Assembly (NCBI RefSeq): GCF_001598375.1 | Contig: NZ_BCYV01000014.1 | Location: 163,317 to 227,316, forward strand | DNA length: 64,000 nucleotides | DNA from: Novosphingobium capsulatum NBRC 12533 | GTDB lineage: Bacteria; Pseudomonadota; Alphaproteobacteria; Sphingomonadales; Sphingomonadaceae | Direction of reading: 5' to 3' | Notes under the pieces: model-generated | The model's database searches: none | The model's input: the letters and a program-made list of their open reading frames with translations, nothing else | What the model was told of the DNA's origin: nothing | In this document: piece after piece, positions 1-7,960 of the stretch | How the letters are laid out: each line of letters starts with the position of its first letter | How positions within the stretch are numbered: the stretch's first letter is position 1 | Position numbers and translations under genes: made by a program

Positions 1-457
1 CATAGCTGGCGAGCCCCGGGAAGGGCAGGAACGCGGTCATGCTGCACACCGTGACGAAGTGCCCATGCCCCTGTTCCCGAAAGCGCGGCAGCGTGGCGAC
101 CATGCCGCGCATTGGCCCCATGGCATTGACTTCAAGCGTCAGCGCATGATCGTCCATCGCCACGTTGCGAACGTAGCCGGTCCGCACGATAGCCGCGTTG
201 TTGATCAGCACATCGAGCCGGCCGTACTGCGCCCATGCCAGGTCGAGCGCCGCAGACCATTGCGCGTCCGAGGTAATGTCGAGCGCGACGCTTTGCGCGC
301 GCTCGCCGATGTCCTGGGCAACGCGGTCCGCGCCGGCAACATCGATGTCGGCGATCAGCACCCTGTGTCCCTGCGCGGCAGCAGCGCGCGCGATGGCAGC
401 GCCGATGCCGCTTGCGCCACCCGTCACAAGGACAATCTTTTCCTTCGTCTTCCGCAT
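1..457 (-). CDS. SDR family NAD(P)-dependent oxidoreductase, C-terminus outside window
   Basis: Short-chain dehydrogenase/reductase; only the first 152 residues are visible. The dinucleotide-binding motif TGGASGIG lies at residues 12-19, an acidic DID follows the second strand, and LINNAA marks the fourth strand. The catalytic Ser is in VTVCSM, and the window edge cuts directly after the Tyr expected to begin the YxxxK motif. The ATG at 457 follows GAGAGGAAG at good spacing. It is divergent from the VOC gene at 681. The substrate cannot be told from the sequence. Confidence 0.85.
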   Translation of the reverse strand, partial: MRKTKEKIVLVTGGASGIGAAIARAAAAQGHRVLIADIDVAGADRVAQDIGERAQSVALDITSDAQWSAALDLAWAQYGRLDVLINNAAIVRTGYVRNVAMDDHALTLEVNAMGPMRGMVATLPRFREQGHGHFVTVCSMTAFLPFPGLASY

Positions 458-609
458 TCGTCTTCCTCTCTGAACCGACGGCAACGGCATCCCCGCCCAA
501 TGGGGCCGGCGTGCCGCCTGCGCGGAGACTCTCGCAAGCGGCGCAGCCCTGACGGAGGTGCCCCCAAGCCTTGGTAGGGCGTCCACGCGCGGATTGACAG
601 ATAAAAAAT

Positions 610-623
610 ATAGTGAAAGCTAT
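610..623. promoter_or_regulatory. Dyad ATAG-N6-CTAT in the SDR/VOC divergent region
   Basis: The 223-bp divergent space 458-680 has an AT-rich island, unusual for this GC-rich DNA. It contains TTGACA (594-599) and the dyad ATAG-TGAAAG-CTAT. A dyad with the same arms and the same 6-nt spacing recurs at 5365-5378. This suggests a shared operator; the binding protein is unknown. Confidence 0.4.
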
Positions 624-680
624 ACAGATTGAATGGTCTGCGGATATGATGGTTCGTCCGGTGCGGACAGGAGAAGGAAG

Positions 681-1148
681 ATGGGCATGGCGGAGCCAGA
701 AGCACCCGCGGCAACAGCCGCCGGCGGCGGGCATTTTCGGATCAGGGGATTGTCGCATCTCGCGCTCGTCGTGGCCGACGTGGCGGTGACCACGGCCTTT
801 TATCGCGATCGCCTGGGCATGGCGGTGATCCACGACGGCAGGGCCGAGGCGGTGCCGAACGCAAAGGGCATGATCGGGCAACTGCTGCTGGAACTGGAGC
901 AGCGCGAGGCCAAGGCTGGCACCGATACCATCACGCCTGCGCTCACCGTGGACGATATCGATGCCGCGTTCGCGGCGCTGGGCGATGTGCGCATCGGCGT
1001 GGCGGACCAGCCCGACGAGATGTTCGGCGTCCGCTATTTCTCGGTCCGCGATCCCGATGGGCGCGCGGTTGAGCTTATTGCCTTCCCCAACGGGGAGGCT
1101 GACCTGGGCGCCTTCGGGCGCAAATTCTTGGAAGGCAGCGCCGCATGA
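681..1148 (+). CDS. VOC family protein (glyoxalase/dioxygenase fold)
   Basis: Vicinal-oxygen-chelate protein of 155 residues with one pair of beta-alpha-beta-beta-beta modules. The first metal His is in LSHLALVV, and AFYRDRLGM is the typical first-module helix. The closing metal Glu is in GRAVELIAF, after the family-typical DPDG turn. The start at 681 is chosen because GGAG at 670-673 sits 7 nt upstream; ATG at 687 is the alternative. The stop overlaps the next start (ATGA), so it is co-translated with the RidA protein. The family covers isomerases, epimerases, lyases and extradiol dioxygenases; which one this is cannot be told. Confidence 0.85.
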   Translation: MGMAEPEAPAATAAGGGHFRIRGLSHLALVVADVAVTTAFYRDRLGMAVIHDGRAEAVPNAKGMIGQLLLELEQREAKAGTDTITPALTVDDIDAAFAALGDVRIGVADQPDEMFGVRYFSVRDPDGRAVELIAFPNGEADLGAFGRKFLEGSAA

Positions 1149-1618
1149 CCCAATCGCTTTCACCCGAAGCCCGCTTGGAGGAACTCGGCCTCGTGCTGCC
1201 GCCGGCGATCCCCTCCATCGCCAACTTTGCGCCTGCCCTGCTCGATGGCGGCTTGCTCTATCTTTCCGGGCAAGGCCCGCGCGATGCGACCGGCTACCGC
1301 TTTGGCAAGGTCGGTGCCGACGTTTCGGCGGACGAAGCGCGCGAGCATGCCCGGCTGGTGGGGCTTTCGCTGCTTGCCGTCATACGCCAGGAACTCGGCT
1401 CGCTCGATCGCGTCCGGCGCGTGGTGCGCCTGTTCGGCATGGTCAATGCGACGCCGGACTTCGTGCTGCATTCGCGTGTGATCGACGGCTGCTCTGACCT
1501 GATGTGCGCGGTGTTCGGCGAGGAGGCTGGCCGCCACGCGCGATCGGCAGTGGGCGTGGGCTCGCTGCCGGGGAACATCACGGTCGAAATCGAGGCCGTT
1601 GTCGCGGTGCATTCATGA
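1145..1618 (+). CDS. RidA family (YjgF/YER057c/UK114) protein
   Basis: Rid proteins hydrolyse reactive enamine/imine intermediates released by PLP enzymes. The 157 residues are longer than typical RidA (about 130) because of an N-terminal extension. The C-terminal signature ARSAVGVGSLPGN followed by VEIEAV keeps the Arg that binds the substrate carboxylate in active RidA. The gene overlaps both neighbours by 4 nt (ATGA). The next gene encodes a PLP enzyme, which fits imine clean-up for that partner. Confidence 0.88.
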   Translation: MTQSLSPEARLEELGLVLPPAIPSIANFAPALLDGGLLYLSGQGPRDATGYRFGKVGADVSADEAREHARLVGLSLLAVIRQELGSLDRVRRVVRLFGMVNATPDFVLHSRVIDGCSDLMCAVFGEEAGRHARSAVGVGSLPGNITVEIEAVVAVHS

Positions 1619-2931
1619 GCGGCGCAGAGCAGACCCCGCTGCGCTTCGATGGTGATCTGTCGGGCACGCTCATGCCCTGGGACAAGGGGGTGCCGGGTGG
1701 CGGCGGACCGATCCCGCTGGCAGACGTTGCGGGCAAGCGCTGGAATCTCTTGCGAGAAGACCTTCCCCTGCCGGTCGCGGTGCTGGACGGAGACAGCCTG
1801 GAGCGCAACAGCCGCTGGATGCGGAGCTTTGCGGCCGAGCACGGCGTGGCGCTGGCCCCGCACGGCAAGACCACGCTCGCCCCGGCGCTGTTCGACCTGC
1901 AGATGCGCGATGGCGCGTGGGGGATTACGGTATCGACACCCCACCAGATCGCCGTTGCCGTGGCGGCCGGGCATCGGCGCATCTTTGTGGCGAACCAGCT
2001 GATCGGGCGCAGCGGCATCGCCTATGTGCTGGATCAGCTTGAGCGGGATCCTGAGCTTGCCATCTATTCGCTGGTCGATTCGCTCGATCTGGTCACACAG
2101 CTCGCCGCCGTCGCAGCCGGGAAAGGCGGTCGTCGTGCGCTGCCGGTGCTGGTCGAAATGGGCTTTGAAGGCGGGCGCACCGGATGCCGAACGGTGGAGC
2201 AGGGCCTTGCCGTCGCGCGGGCAGTGGCTGCCTCGCCGTACCTCGAACTTGCCGGGGTCGAAGGATTTGAAGGTATTATCCGCAAGGCGGACCTGGAATC
2301 CACGCTCGACGCCGTGAACGCCTTCCTGGGCCAGGTTGTGATGCTTGCACAGGCGTGTGACCGGGAAGGGCTGTTCGCCTCGGACGATGTGCTGCTGAGT
2401 GCGGGCGGATCGGGCTTTTTCGATCTGGTCGTTACCGCGTTCAACGCCGCGCGGTTGCAGCGCCGTACCACCACGCTGCTGCGCAGCGGCTGCTACATCA
2501 CGCACGACTCCGGCCTGTACACGTTCCTTTTCTCTCTGCTGAACATGCGGGCGCCCGAACTGCTGGCCGAGGATGCGCCAAGCCCGGCCTTGCGCGTTTG
2601 GGCCTATGTGCAATCCATGCCAGAGCCCGGCCGCGCGATCGTCACCATGGGCAAGCGCGATGTCGGCTTTGACGAGATGCCCAAGCCGGAACTTTGGCAT
2701 CGCCCCAGCGCAGACATGTCGGCGCCGCAGGCGCTCACGCCAGACCATCAGGTCATCGCACTCAACGACCAGCACGGGTTTCTCGATATCCCGCGCGATT
2801 CCCCGCTGCGGGTGGGCGACATGATCGGCTTCGGCATCTCTCATCCGTGCCTCACTTTCGACAAGTGGCGGGTGCTGCACGTGATCGATGGCGCGTTCGA
2901 CGTCGTCGGATCGATCCGGACCTATTTCTGA
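1615..2931 (+). CDS. PLP-dependent DSD1-type amino acid deaminase/aldolase (alanine racemase fold)
   Basis: Fold type III PLP enzyme of the D-threonine aldolase / D-serine dehydratase (DSD1) family, 438 residues. The Schiff-base Lys is K85 in HGKTTLAP. The middle holds the TIM barrel (VEMGFEGGRTGC region). The C-terminal beta domain contains SHPC, matching the His-x-Cys zinc site of DSD1 enzymes. Start is the ATG overlapping the ridA stop; an upstream GTG at 1504 would lie deep inside ridA. Expected reaction is deamination or retro-aldol cleavage of a beta-hydroxy amino acid. Substrate not known. Confidence 0.85.
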   Translation: MSGAEQTPLRFDGDLSGTLMPWDKGVPGGGGPIPLADVAGKRWNLLREDLPLPVAVLDGDSLERNSRWMRSFAAEHGVALAPHGKTTLAPALFDLQMRDGAWGITVSTPHQIAVAVAAGHRRIFVANQLIGRSGIAYVLDQLERDPELAIYSLVDSLDLVTQLAAVAAGKGGRRALPVLVEMGFEGGRTGCRTVEQGLAVARAVAASPYLELAGVEGFEGIIRKADLESTLDAVNAFLGQVVMLAQACDREGLFASDDVLLSAGGSGFFDLVVTAFNAARLQRRTTTLLRSGCYITHDSGLYTFLFSLLNMRAPELLAEDAPSPALRVWAYVQSMPEPGRAIVTMGKRDVGFDEMPKPELWHRPSADMSAPQALTPDHQVIALNDQHGFLDIPRDSPLRVGDMIGFGISHPCLTFDKWRVLHVIDGAFDVVGSIRTYF

Positions 2932-2956
2932 GCACACAAAAAACTGGAGAGGAATT

Positions 2957-3754
2957 ATGGCAAACCCGCTTATCGAACGCCTCAAGCGCGGCGAAGTCTG
3001 CGTCAACGGATGGCTGCTGGCACCTGACAGCTATGTTGCCGAGATCATGGCGCAGACCGGCTGGGACAGCCTGACGATCGATCTGCAGCACGGGCTGCAT
3101 GACTATCGTTCGGCGGTAGAGAGCCTGCAGGCCCTGCATGGCCGCGGCCCGGTGCCGCTGGCGCGCGTGCCGTGGAACGAGCCGGGCATCATCGGCAAGA
3201 TCCTGGACGCGGGCGCATGGGGCATCATCTGCCCGATGGTCAACAATGCCGAGCAGGCGCGCGCGCTGGTGGATGCCTGCCTCTATGCGCCGGAGGGTGC
3301 CCGCTCCAACGGGCCGGTTCGCGCCGGTTTCTATGGGACGGCGTCGCCCTATCAGGGGATCGCCAATGCCAATGTCCTGGTTCTGCCACAGATCGAGACG
3401 GTCGAGGCGGTGGAGAATCTGGAGGCGATCCTCGATGTGCCGGGCATCAGTGGCGCCTATGTGGGGCCGAGCGACCTTGGCCTGGCGATGGGGCTCGCGC
3501 CCGTGCTCGATCGTCAGGAGCCGGAAATCCTGGCCATCTACGATCGCGTGATCGCGGCCGTGCGTGCGCGCAATCTTGTCGCCGGCATCCAGAACGGAAC
3601 GGCCGCCTATGCTGCGGAAATGGCGGCGAAAGGCTTCCAGATCGTGACCGTGGCCACCGACGTCAATCTGATGGGCATGGCCGCGTTCCAGGCCGTGACG
3701 ACGACGCGCTCGCTGATCAAGCAGTCGGCATCCGCAGACGCCGCGACCGCCTGA
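2957..3754 (+). CDS. HpcH/HpaI family class II aldolase/citrate-lyase-like protein
   Basis: Metal-dependent aldolase of 265 residues, splitting 2-oxo-4-hydroxy acids into pyruvate and an aldehyde. Family motifs are visible: AGAWGIICPMVNN, QIET carrying the metal Glu, and GPSDL carrying the metal Asp. GAGAGGAAT lies just before the ATG at 2957; a longer reading frame from 2888 overlaps the previous gene and lacks a good ribosome site. It is last in the VOC-RidA-DSD1 operon. It may cleave a hydroxy-keto acid made after deamination, which is inference. Confidence 0.88.
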   Translation: MANPLIERLKRGEVCVNGWLLAPDSYVAEIMAQTGWDSLTIDLQHGLHDYRSAVESLQALHGRGPVPLARVPWNEPGIIGKILDAGAWGIICPMVNNAEQARALVDACLYAPEGARSNGPVRAGFYGTASPYQGIANANVLVLPQIETVEAVENLEAILDVPGISGAYVGPSDLGLAMGLAPVLDRQEPEILAIYDRVIAAVRARNLVAGIQNGTAAYAAEMAAKGFQIVTVATDVNLMGMAAFQAVTTTRSLIKQSASADAATA

Positions 3755-3768
3755 TCATCACTAAGACA

Positions 3769-3796
3769 CTGGTGCGCGGCCTGGCCCGCGCACCAG
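3769..3796. terminator. Bidirectional hairpin between convergent aldolase genes
   Basis: Perfect 11-bp stem CTGGTGCGCGG (3769-3779) with CCGCGCACCAG (3786-3796) and a 6-nt loop. It lies in the 50-nt gap between the convergent HpcH and class II aldolase genes. The T-tract is weak (CTCTTCC on the plus strand). Confidence 0.6.
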
Positions 3797-3804
3797 CTCT
3801 TCCG

Positions 3805-4575
3805 TCAGTCGCGGTAGCTGGGATCGATGCGGTCGAGCTTGCGCAGCAGCGCCGGCCATGCCAGCCGCTCTGCCACCAGGCCCATGCCGGCAGGGGATGA
3901 TTGCAGCGCGACCTTGGACAGGGTCTCGGGCGGCGGAGCATGCAACGCATCGCGACCGGCCGACAGCATCAGGACCTGCGCCTCGCAGGCGCGCTCGAGG
4001 AAATAGAGGCGCAGGAAGCAGGCAGCGACGCTCTTGCCCACCACCAGCGTGCCATGGTTGCGCAGGATCATCAGGTTGGCGTCTCCCAGATCAGCCACCA
4101 GGCGTTCCCGCTCCGTCAGATCCACCGCCAGCCCTTCATATTCATGATAGGCCAGGCCGCTACCGGCGATCATCGCGGTCTGAGTGTGGGGCAGCAGCCC
4201 GCCCTCCATGGCCGAAACAGCCTGGCCATGCGGGGTGTGAAGATGCATCACCGCGGCCGCGTCCTCGCGCGCCATGTGGATCGCCGAATGGATCGTGAAG
4301 CCGGCGGGATTGACCGGGTGCGGCGTCGGGCTCACCGGATTGCCATCGACATCGATCTTCACGAGGCTGGACGCGGTGACTTCCTCGAACATCAGGTCGT
4401 ATGGGTTGATCAGGAAATGATGCTCTGGGCCGGGGATGCGCGCGGACAGATGGGTGAAGATCAGGTCGTCCCAGCCGAAATGGGCGACGAGCCGATAGGC
4501 CGCGGCCAGGTCGATCCGAATCTGGCGTTCCGCCGCTTCCACGGAATCAGGGGCTTGCGTGGCGTTCAGGGTCAT
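3805..4575 (-). CDS. Class II aldolase/adducin family protein
   Basis: Zinc aldolase of the fuculose-phosphate aldolase / adducin N-domain family, 256 residues. MHLHTPHG provides the first zinc histidines, and LRNHGTLVVG provides the third zinc His region. The family includes decarboxylases of hydroxylated aromatic acids as well as sugar aldolases. It is divergent from a Crp-type regulator across a 94-bp region with a CRP-like dyad, so that regulator may control it. It converges on the HpcH gene. Substrate unknown. Confidence 0.88.
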   Translation of the reverse strand: MTLNATQAPDSVEAAERQIRIDLAAAYRLVAHFGWDDLIFTHLSARIPGPEHHFLINPYDLMFEEVTASSLVKIDVDGNPVSPTPHPVNPAGFTIHSAIHMAREDAAAVMHLHTPHGQAVSAMEGGLLPHTQTAMIAGSGLAYHEYEGLAVDLTERERLVADLGDANLMILRNHGTLVVGKSVAACFLRLYFLERACEAQVLMLSAGRDALHAPPPETLSKVALQSSPAGMGLVAERLAWPALLRKLDRIDPSYRD

Positions 4576-4628
4576 GCGTCTCTCCAGTGGTTATTGGCGC
4601 AAGGATGCCACAGACCGGCTGGTCGCTT

Positions 4629-4644
4629 TGTCGATTGGCCGACA
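4629..4644. promoter_or_regulatory. CRP/FNR-geometry operator TGTCG-N6-CGACA
   Basis: Perfect 5-bp arms with a 6-nt spacer, the same geometry as CRP-family sites (TGTGA-N6-TCACA). It lies 25 nt before the Crp-type gene and 53 nt before the divergent class II aldolase gene. Autoregulation and control of the aldolase is an inference. Confidence 0.5.
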
Positions 4645-4669
4645 TTCCTTGCGGCCCGAGGATGATCGA

Positions 4670-5368
4670 ATGACAAAGGAAGCGCAGTTCCTTGCGGCCA
4701 TGCAGGGCAAGAGCGAATGGTTTGCGAGCCTGGCCGATCCGATCCAGGCGCAGCTGGCCGCCGCCGCGCAGGTGCGCCGGGTCAAGGATGGCGAGGCGGT
4801 CTATCGCCAGGGCGATGCGCCCGACGGGCTGTACGCCATGCTGCAGGGCCGCGTTCGCCTGATCGCGTGGAGCCCGGGCGGCGTCGGCTGCCTGCTGCTG
4901 CTCGCCGCCGAGGGCATGTGGTTCGGCGAAGTCTCGACCATCGATGCCGCGCCCCGCCAGCAGGACGCCATCGCGCAAGGGGCTTGCCAGGTTGCCCGGA
5001 TACCGCTTGCCGCGATTGCGAAGATTGCCGCACAGCAACCCGAACTGTGGCGGCATATCGGCCGGCTGGCCTGCACGCATCAGCGCCAGGCGATCAGCCA
5101 CATTCAGGATCTCCTCAGCCTGCCGCGCGCCGCCAGGGTGGCCAAGGTGCTGCTCGCATCAAGCGCGGGTGACGATGCCCCGGTGGCGATGACCCAGGAC
5201 GAACTTGCCGGCACCTGCGGCATGGGACGGCAGACTGCCAATGCCATTCTGGGCACGCTGGAGCAGGCCGGCATGGTGCGGCTGGGGTATCGCGTGATCT
5301 GGATTCTCGATGCGGAACGCCTGGCGCGCGTCGCCATGGGCGAAATCTGCCGCGCCAACAAAGAATAG
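4670..5368 (+). CDS. Crp/Fnr family transcriptional regulator
   Basis: Protein of 232 residues. The N-terminal cNMP-binding-fold domain (about residues 15-130) contains the typical GEAVYRQGDAPDGLYAMLQG segment. A dimer helix follows, then a C-terminal winged helix-turn-helix (MTQDELAGTCGMGRQTANAIL, about 165-195). No FNR cysteine cluster is seen, so it is not an iron-sulfur oxygen sensor. Start chosen at ATG 4670; a longer frame from 4559 would run into the divergent gene. The ligand is unknown. Confidence 0.9.
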   Translation: MTKEAQFLAAMQGKSEWFASLADPIQAQLAAAAQVRRVKDGEAVYRQGDAPDGLYAMLQGRVRLIAWSPGGVGCLLLLAAEGMWFGEVSTIDAAPRQQDAIAQGACQVARIPLAAIAKIAAQQPELWRHIGRLACTHQRQAISHIQDLLSLPRAARVAKVLLASSAGDDAPVAMTQDELAGTCGMGRQTANAILGTLEQAGMVRLGYRVIWILDAERLARVAMGEICRANKE

Positions 5369-5378
5369 TATTTACTAT
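5365..5378. promoter_or_regulatory. Second ATAG-N6-CTAT dyad
   Basis: ATAG-TATTTA-CTAT overlaps the stop codon of the Crp-type gene and precedes the 5468 gene by 89 nt. It has the same arms and spacing as the dyad at 610-623. It probably belongs to the control region of the small protein / P450 unit. Confidence 0.4.
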
Positions 5379-5467
5379 ATGAAATTTTGCGGTAGCGTGC
5401 GGCAACAGGCACACCGCTTGCCGGCGGGCAGGCGTCCACCGCGCGGCGAGCCAGGGAAGGAATATCT

Positions 5468-5767
5468 ATGTCTGTTGCCGGAACATGGAACATCATCGTC
5501 AACTCGCCGATGGGGCCGATGAAAAGCGTGACCACCTTCACGGTTTCGGGGGATAGCCTGACCGGCATTGCCACCGATGCAGATGGCGCGCCGCACCCCA
5601 TCCAGGACGGCAAGATCACCGGCGATAAGGCGAGTTGGAAGATCGACATCACCAATCCGATGCCGCTCTCGCTCACGTTTGATGGCACCGTGGCCGAAAC
5701 CAGCCTGAGCGGCAGCGTTTCGGCCGGCCCGTTCGGCGCGTTCTCGTTCACCGGCGAGCGCGGCTGA
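5468..5767 (+). CDS. Small conserved hypothetical protein, beta-rich
   Basis: 99 residues with no signal peptide or membrane segment. The sequence alternates hydrophobic and polar residues with Gly/Ser/Thr turns, as in a small antiparallel beta sheet: it opens MSVAGTWNI and ends FGAFSFTGERG. A strong AGGGAAGG ribosome site precedes the ATG. It lies 126 nt before the P450 gene in the same direction. No family recognised; a lipocalin-like small ligand binder is possible from the repeated SLTG/SLSG strands but cannot be supported further. Confidence 0.7.
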   Translation: MSVAGTWNIIVNSPMGPMKSVTTFTVSGDSLTGIATDADGAPHPIQDGKITGDKASWKIDITNPMPLSLTFDGTVAETSLSGSVSAGPFGAFSFTGERG

Positions 5768-5893
5768 GCACCTTTTAGCGCACCTGCTTCGACCCTGGCG
5801 GGCCGGGGCGTGCGCGGATCATCCACCCATCCTTCCACGTCCGGTTCCGGCGCGCCCATCGCCCCGGGGCTTGCTTGTCCGGGGCAGTGTTCC

Positions 5894-7174
5894 ATGTCAG
5901 CGCAACCATTGCAGGGCGACGTCACGCGCCGGTCGATCAGCGACCTTGCGGACCTGCCCCATCCTTTCGAAGCGGGTTTTTCCGAGGATTTCGCCGCGCT
6001 GTTCGTAACTGCTGAACGGCTGTTCAAAGCGGGTAGCAAGCGCATCGTCGTGTTTCGTGGCGAGGATCTGCGCAAGATCGCCGCGCTTCCGGCGGTGGGC
6101 AACATGCCGCTTCGCGCCCTTGCCGAGCGGGCGATGGAAGAGGCGGGGGACGATCGGGCCGAGCACGACCAGCCCGATGTGTCGAACTTTGGCCGCATCC
6201 TCTTCAATCAGGTGTTCACCGCCAATCCGCCGCTCCACGGCCCGACCCGCCAATTGCTGGCCAAGCCATTCGGCATGAAGCAGGTGGCCGCGTTCGACGA
6301 TCTGGTACGCGGCGTGGTGGACAAGGTCCTGGCCGAGGTTGCCGGGGCGGGCGAGATCGATTTCGGGTTCGACTTCACCGAACAGGTCACCGCGGGATTC
6401 TGGGGCGCGCTGATCGGCCTTACGCCGTCGGAGCAGCGCCAGGTCGTCGAGCAGGTGCGCGCGATGACGCCGTTCTTTTTCCTCGTGCGCACCGCTGCCG
6501 AGACGGTTGAGGCCAACGCGGCCATCGGCGCCTATCTGTCGCTAATGGCCACGGCGATCGAACGGACATTGGCCGAAGGCAACAATCCGCTGCTCGCCAC
6601 CATGGCGGCGGAGTTCGACGCGATCACGATTGAAGGCAAGCCGGAAAGCGTGGCGCTGTCGCTGGCCGCCAATCTGATCGACGGGTTCCATACCGCCGCG
6701 CTCGCTGCCGCCAACGCCACATATCAGCTACTCCGCCATCCCGCTGCGGCGGCAGAGGTGCGGGCGGACCCGCAGCGTGTCGGCGCCGCGATCGACGAGG
6801 GCCTGCGGATGTCGTCCCCGGTCATCGTGACACACCGCTATGCGCTGGAAGACTTCGTGTTCGACGACGTGCTGGTCCCGGCCGGAACCGCGATTGCCAT
6901 GCTGTGGGCGGCAGGCAATCGCGATCCCGATATTTTTGACGATCCCGGCACATACAGGCTGGAGCGGATGCGGCGCTATGACGCCACGTTTGGCGGCGGC
7001 ATCCACCTGTGCCCGGGCCGCAATATCGCCCGGTTGATGGTTCATCGCATGCTCGCCCGGCTGTTCGCCCCTGACGTGCGGATCGAACTGGCCGGGCCGG
7101 TGGAGTGGATCACCCAATCGACCATGCGCCAGCCTTACCGCATGCCGGCGCGGATCGACATGGTGCCAGGCTAG
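5894..7174 (+). CDS. Cytochrome P450
   Basis: Soluble bacterial P450 of 426 residues. The heme-thiolate loop FGGGIHLCPGR is intact, and EGLR in the K-helix supplies the ExxR pair. The I-helix is odd: IDGFHTA stands where (A/G)Gx(D/E)T(T/S) is expected. The Thr is kept, but the acidic proton-relay residue is His and the first Ala is Asp. Start chosen at ATG 5894 (MSAQPLQG); an in-frame GTG at 5810 would add an unlikely Pro/Ser-rich leader. No ferredoxin or reductase gene is adjacent. It is convergent, with a 12-nt gap, to the next gene. Confidence 0.9.
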   Translation: MSAQPLQGDVTRRSISDLADLPHPFEAGFSEDFAALFVTAERLFKAGSKRIVVFRGEDLRKIAALPAVGNMPLRALAERAMEEAGDDRAEHDQPDVSNFGRILFNQVFTANPPLHGPTRQLLAKPFGMKQVAAFDDLVRGVVDKVLAEVAGAGEIDFGFDFTEQVTAGFWGALIGLTPSEQRQVVEQVRAMTPFFFLVRTAAETVEANAAIGAYLSLMATAIERTLAEGNNPLLATMAAEFDAITIEGKPESVALSLAANLIDGFHTAALAAANATYQLLRHPAAAAEVRADPQRVGAAIDEGLRMSSPVIVTHRYALEDFVFDDVLVPAGTAIAMLWAAGNRDPDIFDDPGTYRLERMRRYDATFGGGIHLCPGRNIARLMVHRMLARLFAPDVRIELAGPVEWITQSTMRQPYRMPARIDMVPG

Positions 7175-7186
7175 GCTGTTTATGGC

Positions 7187-7930
7187 CTAAAATTCCGCCA
7201 GCAGCCGTCCCAGACCGGAAATGCGGTCCTTGATCCCAAAGCTGCGGAGCGCGTGCCAGTAGGTGGCGGTGTTGATCGCGATCACCGGCTTGCCGAGGCG
7301 GGCCTCGTGCCGCGCGGCGATGTCGACCATCGACAGGTTGGTGCCGACCTGGACGATGGCGTCGACATCGTCGCCATCGAGATGGTCGATGACAGCGTCG
7401 AGCCGATCGGGCGTGACTTTGGCGATATCGGTCCAGCGGCGGCATTGCAGCGGGACATCACGCTTCACCGCAAAGCCGCTTTCTTCCAGGAAGCGGCGGA
7501 CTTCGGCGTTGGCGACAGGATAATAGGGCGAGACGAAGCTCACCGATTTTGCGCCATAGGCATGGAGCGCAGCGGCAACCGATTCCGCGCCGGTAGACGC
7601 GCCTACGCCCGCCACCTCCTGAACCTGGGCCTTCCATGCCCGTGCGCCTTCGACGCCGCCGTAGAAGGTAACGGCCGACATGCCGAGCACGAGGTAGTCG
7701 GGCTTGCAGGTCATTACCGATCGCACCGCATCGAGGGTGTTTTGCGCAATCGCCGTGGTGCCGGCGATGAAGTCCTCGTTGGTGAGGGCGTAGGGGTCTT
7801 CCACCCAGATGCGCGAGACGTGGTTGGTCACGCCGTCGGGGCGCATTCGCTCCATATCGGGTTGGACGACGGTGTTGGTCGAGGGCGCGACCACGCCGAA
7901 CAGCGCGCGCCAGCCCAGTACGTCGGTCAT
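7187..7930 (-). CDS. Maleate isomerase / arylmalonate decarboxylase-like protein lacking both catalytic Cys
   Basis: 247 residues of the Asp/Glu-racemase superfamily, in the maleate cis-trans isomerase / arylmalonate decarboxylase branch. The N-terminal GVVAPSTNTVVQPD and the C-terminal GTNLS loop mark the family. The two positions that normally hold catalytic Cys read LGMSAVTF (Met) and QVGTNLS (Gly). The only Cys residues, in TCKPD and LQCRRW, are elsewhere. It may have another activity. It is 30 nt downstream of the flavin monooxygenase and co-directional, so probably co-transcribed. Confidence 0.8.
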   Translation of the reverse strand: MTDVLGWRALFGVVAPSTNTVVQPDMERMRPDGVTNHVSRIWVEDPYALTNEDFIAGTTAIAQNTLDAVRSVMTCKPDYLVLGMSAVTFYGGVEGARAWKAQVQEVAGVGASTGAESVAAALHAYGAKSVSFVSPYYPVANAEVRRFLEESGFAVKRDVPLQCRRWTDIAKVTPDRLDAVIDHLDGDDVDAIVQVGTNLSMVDIAARHEARLGKPVIAINTATYWHALRSFGIKDRISGLGRLLAEF

Positions 7931-7960
7931 TTTTGCAGGTCTCCTGTAGTCACCACGCCG

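Noticed and set aside
132..1163. 343-codon minus-strand frame across the SDR/VOC junction
   Set aside because: Antisense to the VOC gene and out of frame with the SDR; its tail is the SDR gene read in a wrong frame.
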